A program made the position numbers and the translations under genes. Below are positions 1-12,053 of a DNA stretch of 64,000 nucleotides, piece after piece. The notes under the pieces are model-generated. The model ran no database searches. It saw nothing but the letters and a program-made list of their open reading frames with translations, and was not told the DNA's origin. The stretch spans positions 3,702,422 to 3,766,421 of the forward strand of contig NC_135563.1 in NCBI RefSeq assembly GCF_964340395.1, given 5' to 3'. How positions within the stretch are numbered: the stretch's first letter is position 1; the number at the start of each line of letters is the position of its first letter. Source of the DNA: Glandiceps talaboti. Taxonomy: Eukaryota; Hemichordata; Enteropneusta; Spengelidae.

Positions 1-126
1 AGTCTTGCTTTAGTAGTAACATGAATAATAGCTATATACAGTTACCAGACAGACAGACTGGCTGGCGAATGGATGGGCTGGTGGATGAATGAACGGATGG
101 ACGGACAGACAGACAGACAGACAGAC

Positions 127-182
<56 letters not shown>
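1..182. repeat. GACA/GATA microsatellite
   Basis: Short GACA and GGAT-type tetranucleotides from 50 to 125 pass into a pure GATA run at about 126-182. The compound structure is typical of stepwise slippage. Confidence 0.9.
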
Positions 183-183
<1 letters not shown>

Positions 184-279
184 CTCTCTCCTACAGTCAA
201 ATCAATCTCTCATTTCACAATCGATTTCCTCCACCCACAATCAAATAAACTCCATTATCCTGTATTAATTCAATTAATT

Positions 280-872
280 CAGTCAGTCCATTCCCTTCCC
301 CTCCCCACAAACAATTCAGTCAGTCAATTCCCTTCCCTTCCCCACAAACAATTTAGTCAGTCAATTCCCTTCCCCTCCCCACAAACAATTCAGGCAGTCA
401 ATTCCCTTCCCCTCCCCACAAACAATTCAGTCAGTCAATTCCTTTCCCTCCCCACAAACAATTTAGTCAGTCAATTCCCTTCCCCTCCCCACAAACAATT
501 CAGTCAGTCAATTCCCTTCCCCTCCCCACATACAATTCAGTCAGTCAATTCCCTTCCCCTCCCCACATACAATTCAGTCAGTCAATTCCCTTCCCCTCCC
601 CACATACAATTCAGTCAGTCAATTCCCTTCCCCTTCCCACAAACAATTCAGTCAGTCAATTCCCTTCCCCTTCCCACAAACAATTCAGTCAGTCAATTCC
701 CTTCCCCTTCCCACAAACAATTCAGTCAGTCAATTCCCTTCCCTTCCCCACAAACAATTCAGTCAGTCAATTCCCTTCCCCTTCCCACAAACAATTCAGT
801 CAGTCAATTCCCTTCCCCTTCCCACAAACAATTCAGTCAGTCAATTCCCTTCCCCTTCCCACAAACAATTCA
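280..872. repeat. 37-bp minisatellite, about 16 units
   Basis: The unit begins AATTCAGTCAGTCAATTCCC and continues with a C/T-rich half and CACAAAC. Successive unit starts at 313, 350 and 387 give a 37-bp period. Units differ by small changes such as CCCTCCCC versus CCTTCCC and ACAAAC versus ACATAC, with neighbours more alike than distant units. Confidence 0.92.
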
Positions 873-879
873 ACGATTG

Positions 880-1394
880 GAAAGCATAGTAAAGTATGAA
901 TTATTAAGTTTGATATACCCTGAAAATGCCAAGCAAAGCCATCAAGAAAACTGTGTATTATGATTGATGGATTTATGGAGATAGTAATACATACACAACA
1001 CAGTCAGTAATCAGTCTCATTTTATTCATACAAGTGTTGTCTTAATGAAATCGTCTCAAACCCAATTTAAATTTGCACCATAATCATTTTTTATTGTGTT
1101 TGGTATTCCCAAGTGTATGAGGGTTAAGAAAATATTGTTATGAAAATAAATAAGTTTTTGATGTTAGATGCACTGTAATATAAATCATTTAACCAGCATA
1201 GCAATAGCATTAATGAAGAATATGGAGATACAAGATTGGTTTTATGGTACATACAGTTCACTCCATTCTAGGTTGTATATTTAGGTGATGTATCACTGTA
1301 AACTGACAATTTTATCTGGAGTGGCAGTTTATTCTAATATACTACAGTATTGTTAACAATTATTATCTATTCTCATACCTATGCCGGGGCTCAA
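880..1394. other. Single-copy AT-rich DNA, nothing recognised
   Basis: This is ordinary low-complexity AT-rich sequence between two minisatellites. No exon, RNA gene or mobile element was recognised on either strand. Confidence 0.5.
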
Positions 1395-1399
1395 CATTA

Positions 1400-4052
1400 G
1401 CAGTAGTCCAGGACAACATATACTACTAAACATTGTATCTAGACTACCAAATTAGCAGTAGTCCAGGACACTTAGACTACTAAACGTTGTATCTAGACTA
1501 CCAAATTAGCAGTAGTCCAGGACACTTAGACTACTAAACATTGTATCTAGACTACCAAATTAGCAGTAGTCCAGGACACTTAGACTACTAAACATTGTAT
1601 CTAGACTACCAAATTAGCAGTAGTCCAGGACACTTAGACTACTAAACATTGTATCTAGACTACCAAATTAGCAGTAGTCCCAGACACATAGACTACTAAA
1701 CATTGTCTCTAGACTACCAAATTAGCAGTAGTCCAGGACACATAGACTACTAAACGTTGTATCTAGACTACCAAACTAGCGGTAGTCCAGGGTACACAGA
1801 CTACTAAACATTGTATCTAGACTACCAAATAAGCAGTAGTCCAGGACACATAGACTACTACACATTGTATCTATACTACCAAATTAGCAGTAGTCCCAGA
1901 CACATAGACTACTAAACATTGTCTCTAGACTACCAAATTAGCAGGAGTCCAGGACACATAGACTACTAAACATTGTATCTACACTACCAAATTAGCAGTA
2001 GTCCAGGGTACATAGACTACTAAACATTGTATCTACACTACCAAATTAGCAGTAATCCAGAGCACATAGACTACTAAACATTGTATCTAGACTACCAAAT
2101 TAGCAGTAGTCCAGGGTACACAGACTACTAAACATTGTATCTAGACTACCAAATTAGCAGGAGTCCAGGACACATAGACTACTAAACATTGTATCTAGAC
2201 TACCAAATTAGCAGGAGTCCAGGACACATAGACTACTAAACATTGTATCTAGACTACCAAATTAGCAGTAGTCCAGGACACATAGACTACTAAACACTGT
2301 ATTGACACTACCAAATTAGCAGTAGTCCAGGACACATAGACTACTAAACATTGTATCTAGACTACCAAATTAGCAGGAGTCCAGGACACATAGACTACTA
2401 AACATTGTATCTAGACTACCAAATTAGCAGTAGTCAAGGACACATAGACTTCTAAATATTGTATCTAGACTACCAAATTAGCAGTAGTCAAGGACACATA
2501 GACTATTACACATTATATCTAGACTACCAAATTAGCAGAAATGCAGGACAAATAGACTACTAAACGTTGTATCTAGACTACCAAATTAGCAGTAGTCCAG
2601 GACACATAGACTACTACACATTATATCTAGACTACCAAATTAGCAGGAGTCCAGGACACATAGACTACTAAATATTGTATCTAGACTACCAAATTAGCAG
2701 TAGTCAAGGACAAATAGACTTCTAAATATTGTATCTAGACTACCAAATTAGCAGTAGTCAAGGACACATAGACTACTACACATTATATCTAGACTACCAA
2801 ATTAGCAGAAATGCAGGACAAATAGACTACTAAACGTTGTATCTAGACTACCAAATTAGCAGTAGTCCAGGACACATAGACTACTACACATTGTATCTAG
2901 ACTACCAAATAAGCAGTAGTCCAGGACACATAGACTACTAGACTACCAAATTAGCAGTAGTCCAGGACACATAGACTACTAAACATTGTATCTAGACTAC
3001 CAAATTAGCAGTTGTCTAGGACACATAGACTACTACACATTGTATCTAGACTACCAGATTAGCAGTAGTCCAGGTCACATAGACTACTACGCATTGTATC
3101 TAGACTACCAAATTAGCAGTAGTCCAGGACACATAGACCAGTACTAAACATTGTATCTAGACTACCAAATTAGCAGTAGTCCAGGACACATAGACTACTA
3201 AATATTGTATCTAGACTACCAAATTAGCAGTAGTCCAGGACACATAGACTACTAAACATTGTACCTAGACTACCAAATTAGCAGTAGTCTAGGACACATA
3301 GACTACTAAACATTGTATCTAGACTACCAAACTAGCAGTAGTCTAGGACACATAGACTACTACACATTGTATCTAGACTACCAAATTAGCAGTAGTCTAG
3401 GACACATAGACTACTAAACATTGTATCTAGACTACCAAATTAGCAGTAGTCTAGGACACATAGACTACTACACATTGTATCTAGACTACCAGATTAGCAG
3501 TAGTCTAGGACACATAGACTACTACACATTGTATCTAGACTACCAAATTAGCAGTAGTCCAGGACACATAGACTACTAAACATTGTATCTAGACTACCAA
3601 ATTAGCAGTAGTCCAGGACACATAGACTACTAAACATTGTATCTACACTACCAAACTAGCAGTAGTCTAGGACACATAGACTACTACACATTGTATCTAG
3701 ACTACCAAATTAGCAGTAGTCTAGGACACATAGACTACTAAACATTGTATCTAGACTACCAAATTAGCAGTAGTCTAGGACACATAGACTACTACACATT
3801 GTATCTAGACTACCAGATTAGCAGTAGTCTAGGACACATAGACTACTACACATTGTATCTAGACTACCAAATTAGCAGTAGTCTAGGACACATAGACTAC
3901 TACACATTGTATCTAGACTACCAGATTAGCAGTAGTCCAGGACACATAGACTACTAGACTACCAAATTAGCAGTAGTCCAGGACACATAGACTACCAAAT
4001 TAGCAGTAGTCCAGGACACATAGACTACTACACATCATATCTAGACAAGATT
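1400..4052. repeat. 54-bp minisatellite, about 48 units
   Basis: The monomer reads CTAGACTACCAAATTAGCAG, then TAGTCCAGGACACATAGACT, then ACTAAACATTGTAT (54 bp). Each unit carries the word TAGACTAC twice in direct orientation and its inverse complement GTAGTCTA (or GTAGTCCA) once, so every unit can form a short hairpin. Several units are shortened (for example near 2941 and 3955-4015). Because 54 is a multiple of three, one frame stays open where TAA is absent, giving a spurious 70-residue reading frame at 3745-3957 with an 18-residue period. It is not a gene. Confidence 0.95.
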
Positions 4053-7000
4053 TATGAGATGGTAGTCAGTTAAACCAATGAAAATCAATAGAAAATTATA
4101 ATTCAAACAGTTCACTTAATAGGTAAATTGGACTACCAGATGTAGAAGTTAAATTTATATCATTTATGCTCATACATCATCATTTACAAATGTAGGATAT
4201 TTCCTAGGTTTTAGACTATAGAATATAGTTGCTTGCAAGCATATGTGTACTAATATACTTGTGAGGTTAGCATAGTGTGTGTGTGTAGTGTGCTGCACTG
4301 CCAGTAATGGCAGTATATATATTTTACTGTCTCACCATCTCTTTGATGCCCATGACAATGTTCCTTCTAGTCTAAAGGATGTGAATTATGCAGTGACTGA
4401 TCACTTTTACTTTGAAATGAACTATTTTACAAACCATGTTCAGTAAATGAATACATATTACAATTTAACAGCTTTTTAAAGCAAATTGTCAAACTTTTTA
4501 TCTTGCCCAGGTAAAATACACACACAATGTTGGCATACATCTCCTTAAACTTTGAAATCCATAGCATTAGCAAACCATAGCAATGGCCATGGCAACTGCA
4601 AACTAAGTTACTTCCTCTTATAAAGTAATAACATGTATTGATTATCAATTTCAGGAAAGTCACTTTTTCTTCAAATTGCAATGCCATTTGTGCTATTATG
4701 AACAAAAATAAACTTTAACTAAGCATCACAGAAGAGAACTTTGTCTTGAAATATAATGGTTTCCCTGATATCAAAGATTAAATACTGGATTGAATGAAAC
4801 TTTGCCAGATTTAGGAGTATCAGAGTAATTTGACAAAAGCTAGCTGTAGGCTTGTGGTTCAAAATCAAATTATTATACATTTCAGCATTGTGCCAAAGGA
4901 ATATTAAACAAACGTCTCTGACAATTGACTCAGTTGCAATTTAATTTACCAGTCAATTTCGTGTGATATTTACAGAGAAATACTAGTTTGCCTTCAAGAG
5001 TAAATGGAGAAGTTGCTAAGCTTTTGACATTTAGTGAGTTTTTGCTTTCAGTAAGTGGGTGGAAATTCTCAGGTTTGAAAACGAATGTCTAATGAGGCGC
5101 TCAGAAAGGTATTCCAATACAATGAATGAAATCGTGTGTTCCGTCTCTCTCTCTCTAATTTCCTACCTTTTGAATTTTTAAACAAAAAATAAAATGTACG
5201 TGTTCCGCCTTGAGCCGACTGACATTGATATTTTCAGACAATTAGAGTTTAATACTGAGATGTGATCAATAGAAAACAGTATAAAATGAAAATATATGTA
5301 GTTGTTGGAAAATGATGGAAAGGGTTGTCTTGTTGTATTTTATATGTTGTCAGGTAATGGTTTGTGTATAATCCATGTGCCATCTTAAATGTGACTGTAC
5401 ACTAAGTATGGCATGAAGACATGCATCAATGCATTCACCTAGGGATGAGATACCTTGCATTCATTCATTTCTTTATTTATTCATTCAAAACACATATTAT
5501 ATAACTGTATATAACTCAGAGAGAATGAGAAACAAATAATTATACAGTGAAAATTGACATAAAATTTGAAAGATGGGAATTTGTTAACATGATGATTGAA
5601 GGCATGCAAAGATGTTATGAATAGTCTTGAAATTGTAGACTTCTAAATTGATGAGATTCCTCAAATTTTATGGAATTGATTTAGTATCTTGCGCAAGCTA
5701 ACTTTCTTTTCTGTTTTGTGAGGTAAAGACATTGAGTGAAATGAAAGCAATACTAATCTATACAATACCAACCAGAATACTAAGAAACTAAGGCAAACAT
5801 AACAAAATTACAAACTTGTGAACCAATAATTCTTATACCAGTCAAATGTTTAATGTTATATTCAAAACTTTCTAAAAATTGCCAGTCCAGTCCAGTCCAG
5901 TAGATAGCCAAACAGCTATTACAATGACTTGTGTATAAAAGTATTCATTTCCCATACAGCTTTCTTAGAAATTTTCTTACGTAAAAAAAGTACATAGTCA
6001 ATGATGAATCCTACAAGTATTTGGGCATTGTGGTTTGCTAGTGTCAAATATATACTATATTTACACTCCATACATGAATGAAATAACAAACATGTTTTAA
6101 CTGTTGTGCAAGTCCTTGTTACTAATAGTTGGTTGTTAGTTATACTATATTTAGGTTTTTGATCCCAGATGAAGCATATGTGAAACTCGGTCTTAAGTGT
6201 AGTCGCTGTTTTACATAGTTGGTAGAAAACTCAATATTTTGACTATCAGTATTGCAATATGTATCATGCAATGAAACACCATCAAAATATTTTATATAAT
6301 CTTAAACCTCCATACAGAATTCTTTTGCCAATTTGCCAATTTTAGTTATGTCATTTTACAGACAGTTAATCTATATATTAATTGTTAGCTGTTTAGTGCC
6401 AATAGAGGTTAGGTGAATGTTGTTAAACTGAATGTAATAGCAGAATTGAAAATCTCACAGTCTAATGACTTTGCCACCTTTCATTATCTACCAGTCTTTA
6501 ACAAGTTTCATCAAAAGGCCTCAAGTTGAATCCATCTCTTTCCTTTATTAACTCTGACAAGGAGTTTGACTGCTTGTAATTTAGTAATACTTTCAGCACA
6601 TTCTTTTCATTTTGTGAACCGATTACCACAATCTTCAAATAAAGCGACTTTTAATACTCTTATACCAAATCAAACTACCTAGTTGTACAAGTTGTTACCT
6701 CGCAGTGTTTGTTAATCTCAGCAGTAACAGTTTCCTTCAAATGGTATGCTGGTACTCAGTTACCATAGTAACTTAGTTTTAGATGTAATACACTTCACAT
6801 TTCCCTCCCGAGGGAAATCAGGGGTAATTCTTAGATGAAGTAAATGTCATACTTTGTGTTAAAAGTGAACATTATGAGAGTGTTCTGTGTATGACCATGC
6901 TGTTGTTAATGTGTCACAGGGGACATCACAAACTAATTTTTTTTCAGATGACTCAAACATAATTTCTGTAGGATTTTTGTGCTTTAATAATGACTTCATT

Positions 7001-8413
7001 AACAGACAGAGTTCATAATATCAACTGATTTATTGACGGGTTTGTGTACATATTGTATTTGTAATGCCATATTCACTAGACTTCAAAGGTATACTCACAA
7101 TAAAACACTGAAGCCAATCATTCTCTCATGAAAGGTGTACTTGAAATAAAATAAGAAAGCCAATAGTTCTCTAGCCAGTGCAGTTGAAGCAGATAAAACT
7201 GAAAGGTCAAGATGTGTAATAATTTATACTTTGACCTTGATCTTTAGTGTCAAGATTAAATAACAGTCAATCTCCTTCACTTCATGTGTTGCTAATATAG
7301 TTATAGATTTTCAAATTACAGTCATGACCTTGACATTACTTGCCAAGGTCAAATGTCTATTGACCAAGTGTTATATCTAATAGAAATTCCAAAAAGAAAG
7401 ATCATTCCTTTTGTCAAGATTTGTTTGAAATGAAGATGTGACCTTGACATTACTTGCCAAGGTCAAAAGTCTTGAGATTAAAACCGTTCAAATCATACAA
7501 TTGCTCATGGCATAGTATGGTAAGATTGAGTGTAGATTTATGGAACAAAGTAGCACCTGGTGCAATAGTTTGGTCAGAGAAGTAGCCATGAATATAAGTG
7601 AAAAAAGTTAGTGAAAAACAGATGTACATGTACCACAGTCATGATATACAACTGTTAAATTATTTTGTATTCCAATACTGATCAAATGATTATATATGTA
7701 TTTTATTGTTTGTAATAATGACAATTGGTTTAGTTTCAGATAGTTTTTTAAGGACAATTTACAATGAAACCTTTCTTTCAGTTTTAGTTGTCATCCATTA
7801 TCCAATTGTGTGAATTATATTTGAGTGCCCTTGACAGTAACTGTAGATTGATGGAGATGTTTTGTAATGATAAGTAGGGTTACTGTGTCCACATCATTAA
7901 TTTTGCATTGAGTCATTTCCTGAAAATTAATCAATTTTAATAAGGTTTACTCTCATCCACAATAATTGAAAGCTTACACACACAGAATAGGTCACCGTGG
8001 TCATAGAGTACTGTAACTTGAGAATTAGCAAAACTTCTTGTGTAGCTATTTTTAGCATTACCATGACAACACAATCCACATGCAAATCTGATGGAATGAC
8101 GAAAGAGTGTATGTCTTATTGGATTTACTTCTGTGTAAAATTTGAATACATGGTTATTTCATTGTACATAACATGTAGAAGTCTTGAGATAATTTGGTTA
8201 TATTGGTTTTCAACATTGGAGTGAACAAATTACCACGTTCAAGTAGCTATTAAAGTCGTTTGCCATTTGTGTATCGTGATCTTGATGAAAGGTTTCTGAC
8301 AATTTACTGATACAAAAATTGGAAAGTAATTGTGTAAACTTTCTATTCTTTACCTTTTCATTATAGATATACTGTAAGTGAATACTTGGTGCCTGTACTC
8401 AAATTTTCAGCAG
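4053..8413. other. AT-rich non-coding DNA
   Basis: No exon, RNA gene or complete mobile element was recognised. Small features are a GT run near 4276, a CT run near 5143, and two direct copies of TGACCTTGACATTACTTGCC at about 7325 and 7440. If NMNAT has upstream exons nearby this could be intron, but none of its N-terminal motifs was found. Confidence 0.5.
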
Positions 8414-8424
8414 AAAATACTCAG

Positions 8425-8740
8425 ATGTTATTCCCAATTTTGTCTTCATTCAGTCAAGGAAAATACGAGTGACCTTAGAGGCCTTTGGAACTATGAGTTA
8501 CTAGATGAGTAATGACAACCCTTTTGTAACGAGTATTTTCTGGCTGAATGAAGAAAAATATTGGGGAATAACATAATTATACCATCACCAGTTATATCAA
8601 AGAAAATTTGGGGAAAATAATAGCAATTTTGAACGTTTTGACTTATATTTCAAACACAGCAGAACAAGTGATATAGACATGTATTGTCATGATGTAGAAG
8701 GATCTGAGTATATATTCCATATTTATTGTTGAACCTGGCT
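8425..8740. repeat. Dispersed repeat with about 46-bp inverted arms
   Basis: The left arm 8425-8470 (starts ATGTTATTCCC, ends ATACGAGT) is the near-perfect inverse complement of 8529-8575 (starts ACGAGTATTTTC, ends GGGGAATAACAT). The sequence after the right arm, to about 8735, is repeated at 41698-41882, which shows a dispersed family. No coding capacity was seen. It is likely a degraded non-autonomous element whose outer ends are uncertain. Confidence 0.65.
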
Positions 8741-8792
8741 TGTGAATGGTATAAATAGTTTTATCATCTATTCAAGACTTTATCTGTGTCAT

Positions 8793-9461
8793 TAGTCCCC
8801 GCCGGACGAAGTTCGGACGGGGACTTATGGATTGGGTTCCATCTGTCTTTTACGTCCGTGTGTCCGTCCGTCCGTCCGCAGCCGTTTCTTGGAGATGCCT
8901 GGACCGATTTTTTTCAAACTTGGTACAGGGGCAACATACTATGGCATACATATGCACATCAATTTGTTTTATGATACAATCCAATATGGCTGCCTAGCAG
9001 CCATTTTGTTTGTGAATTTTCCTTGTCCAAAGCCATAACTCAGACATGCTTGAACAGATCTCATTCAAAGTTGGTATTAGGACAGTGTTCTATGACATAC
9101 ATGTGCATATTCATTGTTGTCATGATACGATCCAATATGGCTGCCTGGCAGCCATTTTATTTGTGAATTTTCCATGTCCAAAGCCATAACTCAGACAGGC
9201 TTGAACAGATTTCATTCAAAGTTGGTATTAGGACAGTGTTCTATGACATATATGTGCATATCCATTTTCGTCGTGATACAATCCGATATGGCTGCCTGGC
9301 AGCCATTTTGTTGGTGCAGTTTTCATGTCCAAAGCCATAACTCAGACATACTTGAACAGAGTAGTGATATCAAAAACAACCATATGAGGCCAAACAACAC
9401 CAGGTTTGAAAATGACAACATAAACTGCCAGTTCCTTAAAACCCAATCATAGCGGGGACTA
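8793..9461. mobile_element. Non-autonomous DNA transposon (MITE), 669 bp, with TIR and target duplication
   Basis: The left end TAGTCCCCGC (8793-8802) is the exact inverse complement of the right end GCGGGGACTA (9452-9461). The element is flanked by direct repeats TGTCAT at 8787-8792 and 9462-9467. Just inside the left end, GTCCCCGCCGGAC and GTTCGGACGGGGAC form an imperfect palindrome. GTCC repeats follow. The interior holds about three tandem copies of a roughly 140-150-bp unit containing AATATGGCTGCCT and CAAAGCCATAACTCAGACA. There is no transposase frame. The open frames across it are fragments without similarity to proteins. Confidence 0.85.
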
Positions 9462-9467
9462 TGTCAT

Positions 9468-11840
9468 TTTCAATGACTTGTTATATCTGTAGTACATGTA
9501 AAAATTTGTTTTAAAATAGTGAAATTTCCACAAATATACCAGTTTTTGTTTAGCAGAGAATTTAGTGATAAATTCTCACTGATTTACAATTTTACAATAG
9601 TGTTATTTAGACGTTAAAGCAAACTTGTCAGGGTATCTTGTTGAAAATGTAAATTATGTCATATATTTACCTTTTCCCTCCCAAGGACAATTGTAATATT
9701 CTTTGTAGATATAAAAAAAGATAGATGTGTATTCAGTAAGTAAAAAGTATGTAACTGCCATGAAAATAATGACCAAGCTACAAATGTAGATTGCAATGAA
9801 TGTGAAATAAATACATGAAAATATTTCAGATGGAACTATTATAGTTATTCTACAGACTACAATTGAGTTGAAAAGGTTTTGTACAGAAGTACGATTGTTT
9901 AGGGACTCTGGGTTCATCAATACAAATGAAACTCTGCGCTCACCAAGTCAAAATAATTTTGTTTTACAATTTGGATTTCACTTCCAAAAAATAGTTAGAC
10001 TGTGAGTAGAAATTTTTATTTGTATCCTTTTTATAATGAGTAGAATGTGATTGATAGGCACAGTGCTGGGCCTACCTTGAAGATTTAGGCACAGTGCTGG
10101 GCCTACCTTGAAGATTTAGGCACAGTGCTGGGCCTACCTTGAAGATTTAGGCACACTATGAAATATGCATATCACAGACAGTGTATGTATGGTTATTGGA
10201 AATAGTAAGACAATTCACAAGTGTGTGTTTTTCGAGATGCTGCATCTGTCTCTCTCAATCAGTCGTCGAGGGAGAGTCATATTAAATGCATTTAGAAACG
10301 GAAATTGACTAACAGTTTGGACAGGATGGTTGACACCTTTACTTATGTACAGTGTAGGATGTTGTATCTCTGTCCAACTCCTACATGTAATGATTTAACA
10401 AATAAGGTTCAATACCTGTCACTTCTTAGAAAAAATATGTGACTTTATTTAATATTTGAGTAGGTCCAAAAAGATATTCATTGAATATGTAAATTAAAGT
10501 TATAATTTTAAAATCCCATTAGGTCCTGTGACAATCCATGCATCCATCCATAGTCATTTATTAACCACCCACACATCAGTGAAAAACCAATAAAATATGC
10601 TATTATAATTAATTTTCTTATTTAATTCTAATTATCAGATTTTCCTGTAATAACTTATTAAAAACCACACTGCCTATATTAATGTTTTGCTGCCCAGTTA
10701 GATTATTTTATCTGCAGTTGTTGACAATATCATGTGGGCGTCAGTTCTACACTGCCATGGTACCATATTGTGGTTGTTTTCCACATATGTATAGAAATGG
10801 TATTGTACAGCTGACTTTTACCCATCACTTTATCATGATATCATCATTGACCAAAAATTGATAGCAGTATTTTCATAAGAATTCTTTGTTTGCTCCACAT
10901 CTTCTCAAGAAATGAAATACTTAGAGACTCCTCTTCTTTCAAGTGTGTACATTCAATATTTGGATGTATATTTAATTTCATCTTGACCTTGATCTTAACC
11001 TATGTGATTAAATGTCAAAATTTATTTTTTTTGTTAATCATACATATTTCATATATAAAACATCAGTCACCTATGGAAGCATTTCAGTTGTGACCTTTAA
11101 TATATTAAAGTGTTGTCTGTTATTTACCATAAAATTTAATGTTGTACAGTATCCTCTGTTAAGACTTGTTAGGTTTACCATAAAATTGAATGTTACACCT
11201 TTACACTGTCACATAGGGGAGATTATAATGGACATATTCATCCCACACATCAAATATGTAGGTGTTAGGTGTTAACAACATGGACTCAATTTTTGTAACA
11301 AAATTCATCTAAAGCAAATAACTAGCTGAGTTGATTGTGCTGTCACCGACATTCTGTCGCCATGGTTAAATTGTACAACATCAAATCTACCGCCTACATG
11401 TATTTATCTGTGTGATCAGTAAAGTTAGCTTTCATCATATTTACTCACTGCCTGTCTTGTTTCCTTATTTGGTCAATTGGTGAGGTAGGTTTCTCGTTAG
11501 CTATAATGAAAGATCCTGTGTTTATAGGAGAATAATTTGTATGTCAGTTGAAATGGAGCTCTGTGGAAATCAGACATTAATACTGTCCCATGGAGGAATA
11601 TAAACTAGAGGTGTACCTATAAAACAGTGAATTGAAAATAATGAATATGACTTGTGTAAAGAACTGTACTCATGTATCATGTCTTACAAAATAAACACTA
11701 TGTATTAAAGATGACTAGAATATGTGACATTGTGAACATTTTAGATTTTAGGTCATAAATTTTATCAGATGTCTCATTTTTTATTTTTTCTAGTAACATG
11801 TTACAGTACACAGTACGATGAGTACTTGATGTTTACTTGT
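9468..11840. other. Non-coding AT-rich DNA with a small tandem triplication
   Basis: The only clear structure is three copies of a 31-bp unit (AGGCACAGTGCTGGGCCTAC and CTTGAAGATTT) at about 10057-10150. No exon was recognised. Confidence 0.6.
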
Positions 11841-11847
11841 ATGAGAC

Positions 11848-11953
11848 ATACATACATACATACATACATACATACGTACGTATGTACGTACGTACGTACG
11901 TACGTACATACATACACACACACATACATACATACATACATACATACATACAT

Positions 11954-12038
<85 letters not shown>

Positions 12039-12053
12039 TACATACATACATAC
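11848..12053. repeat. Compound CATA/CGTA/CA microsatellite
   Basis: CATA repeats pass into a CGTA run (11874-11905), more CATA, a pure CA run (about 11970-12033), and CATA again. Long open frames here (YIHTYIHT, VCVCVC, THTHTH) come only from the repeat. Confidence 0.95.

Noticed and set aside
3745-3957. 70-residue open frame with an 18-residue repeat (YLDYQISSSLGHIDYYTL)
   Set aside because: It is the 54-bp minisatellite read in a frame that avoids TAA where ACTACACA replaces ACTAAACA. There is no flanking gene structure.
1400-4052. CRISPR-like array of regularly spaced palindromes
   Set aside because: The whole 54-bp unit is repeated with no unique spacers, and the DNA is eukaryotic.
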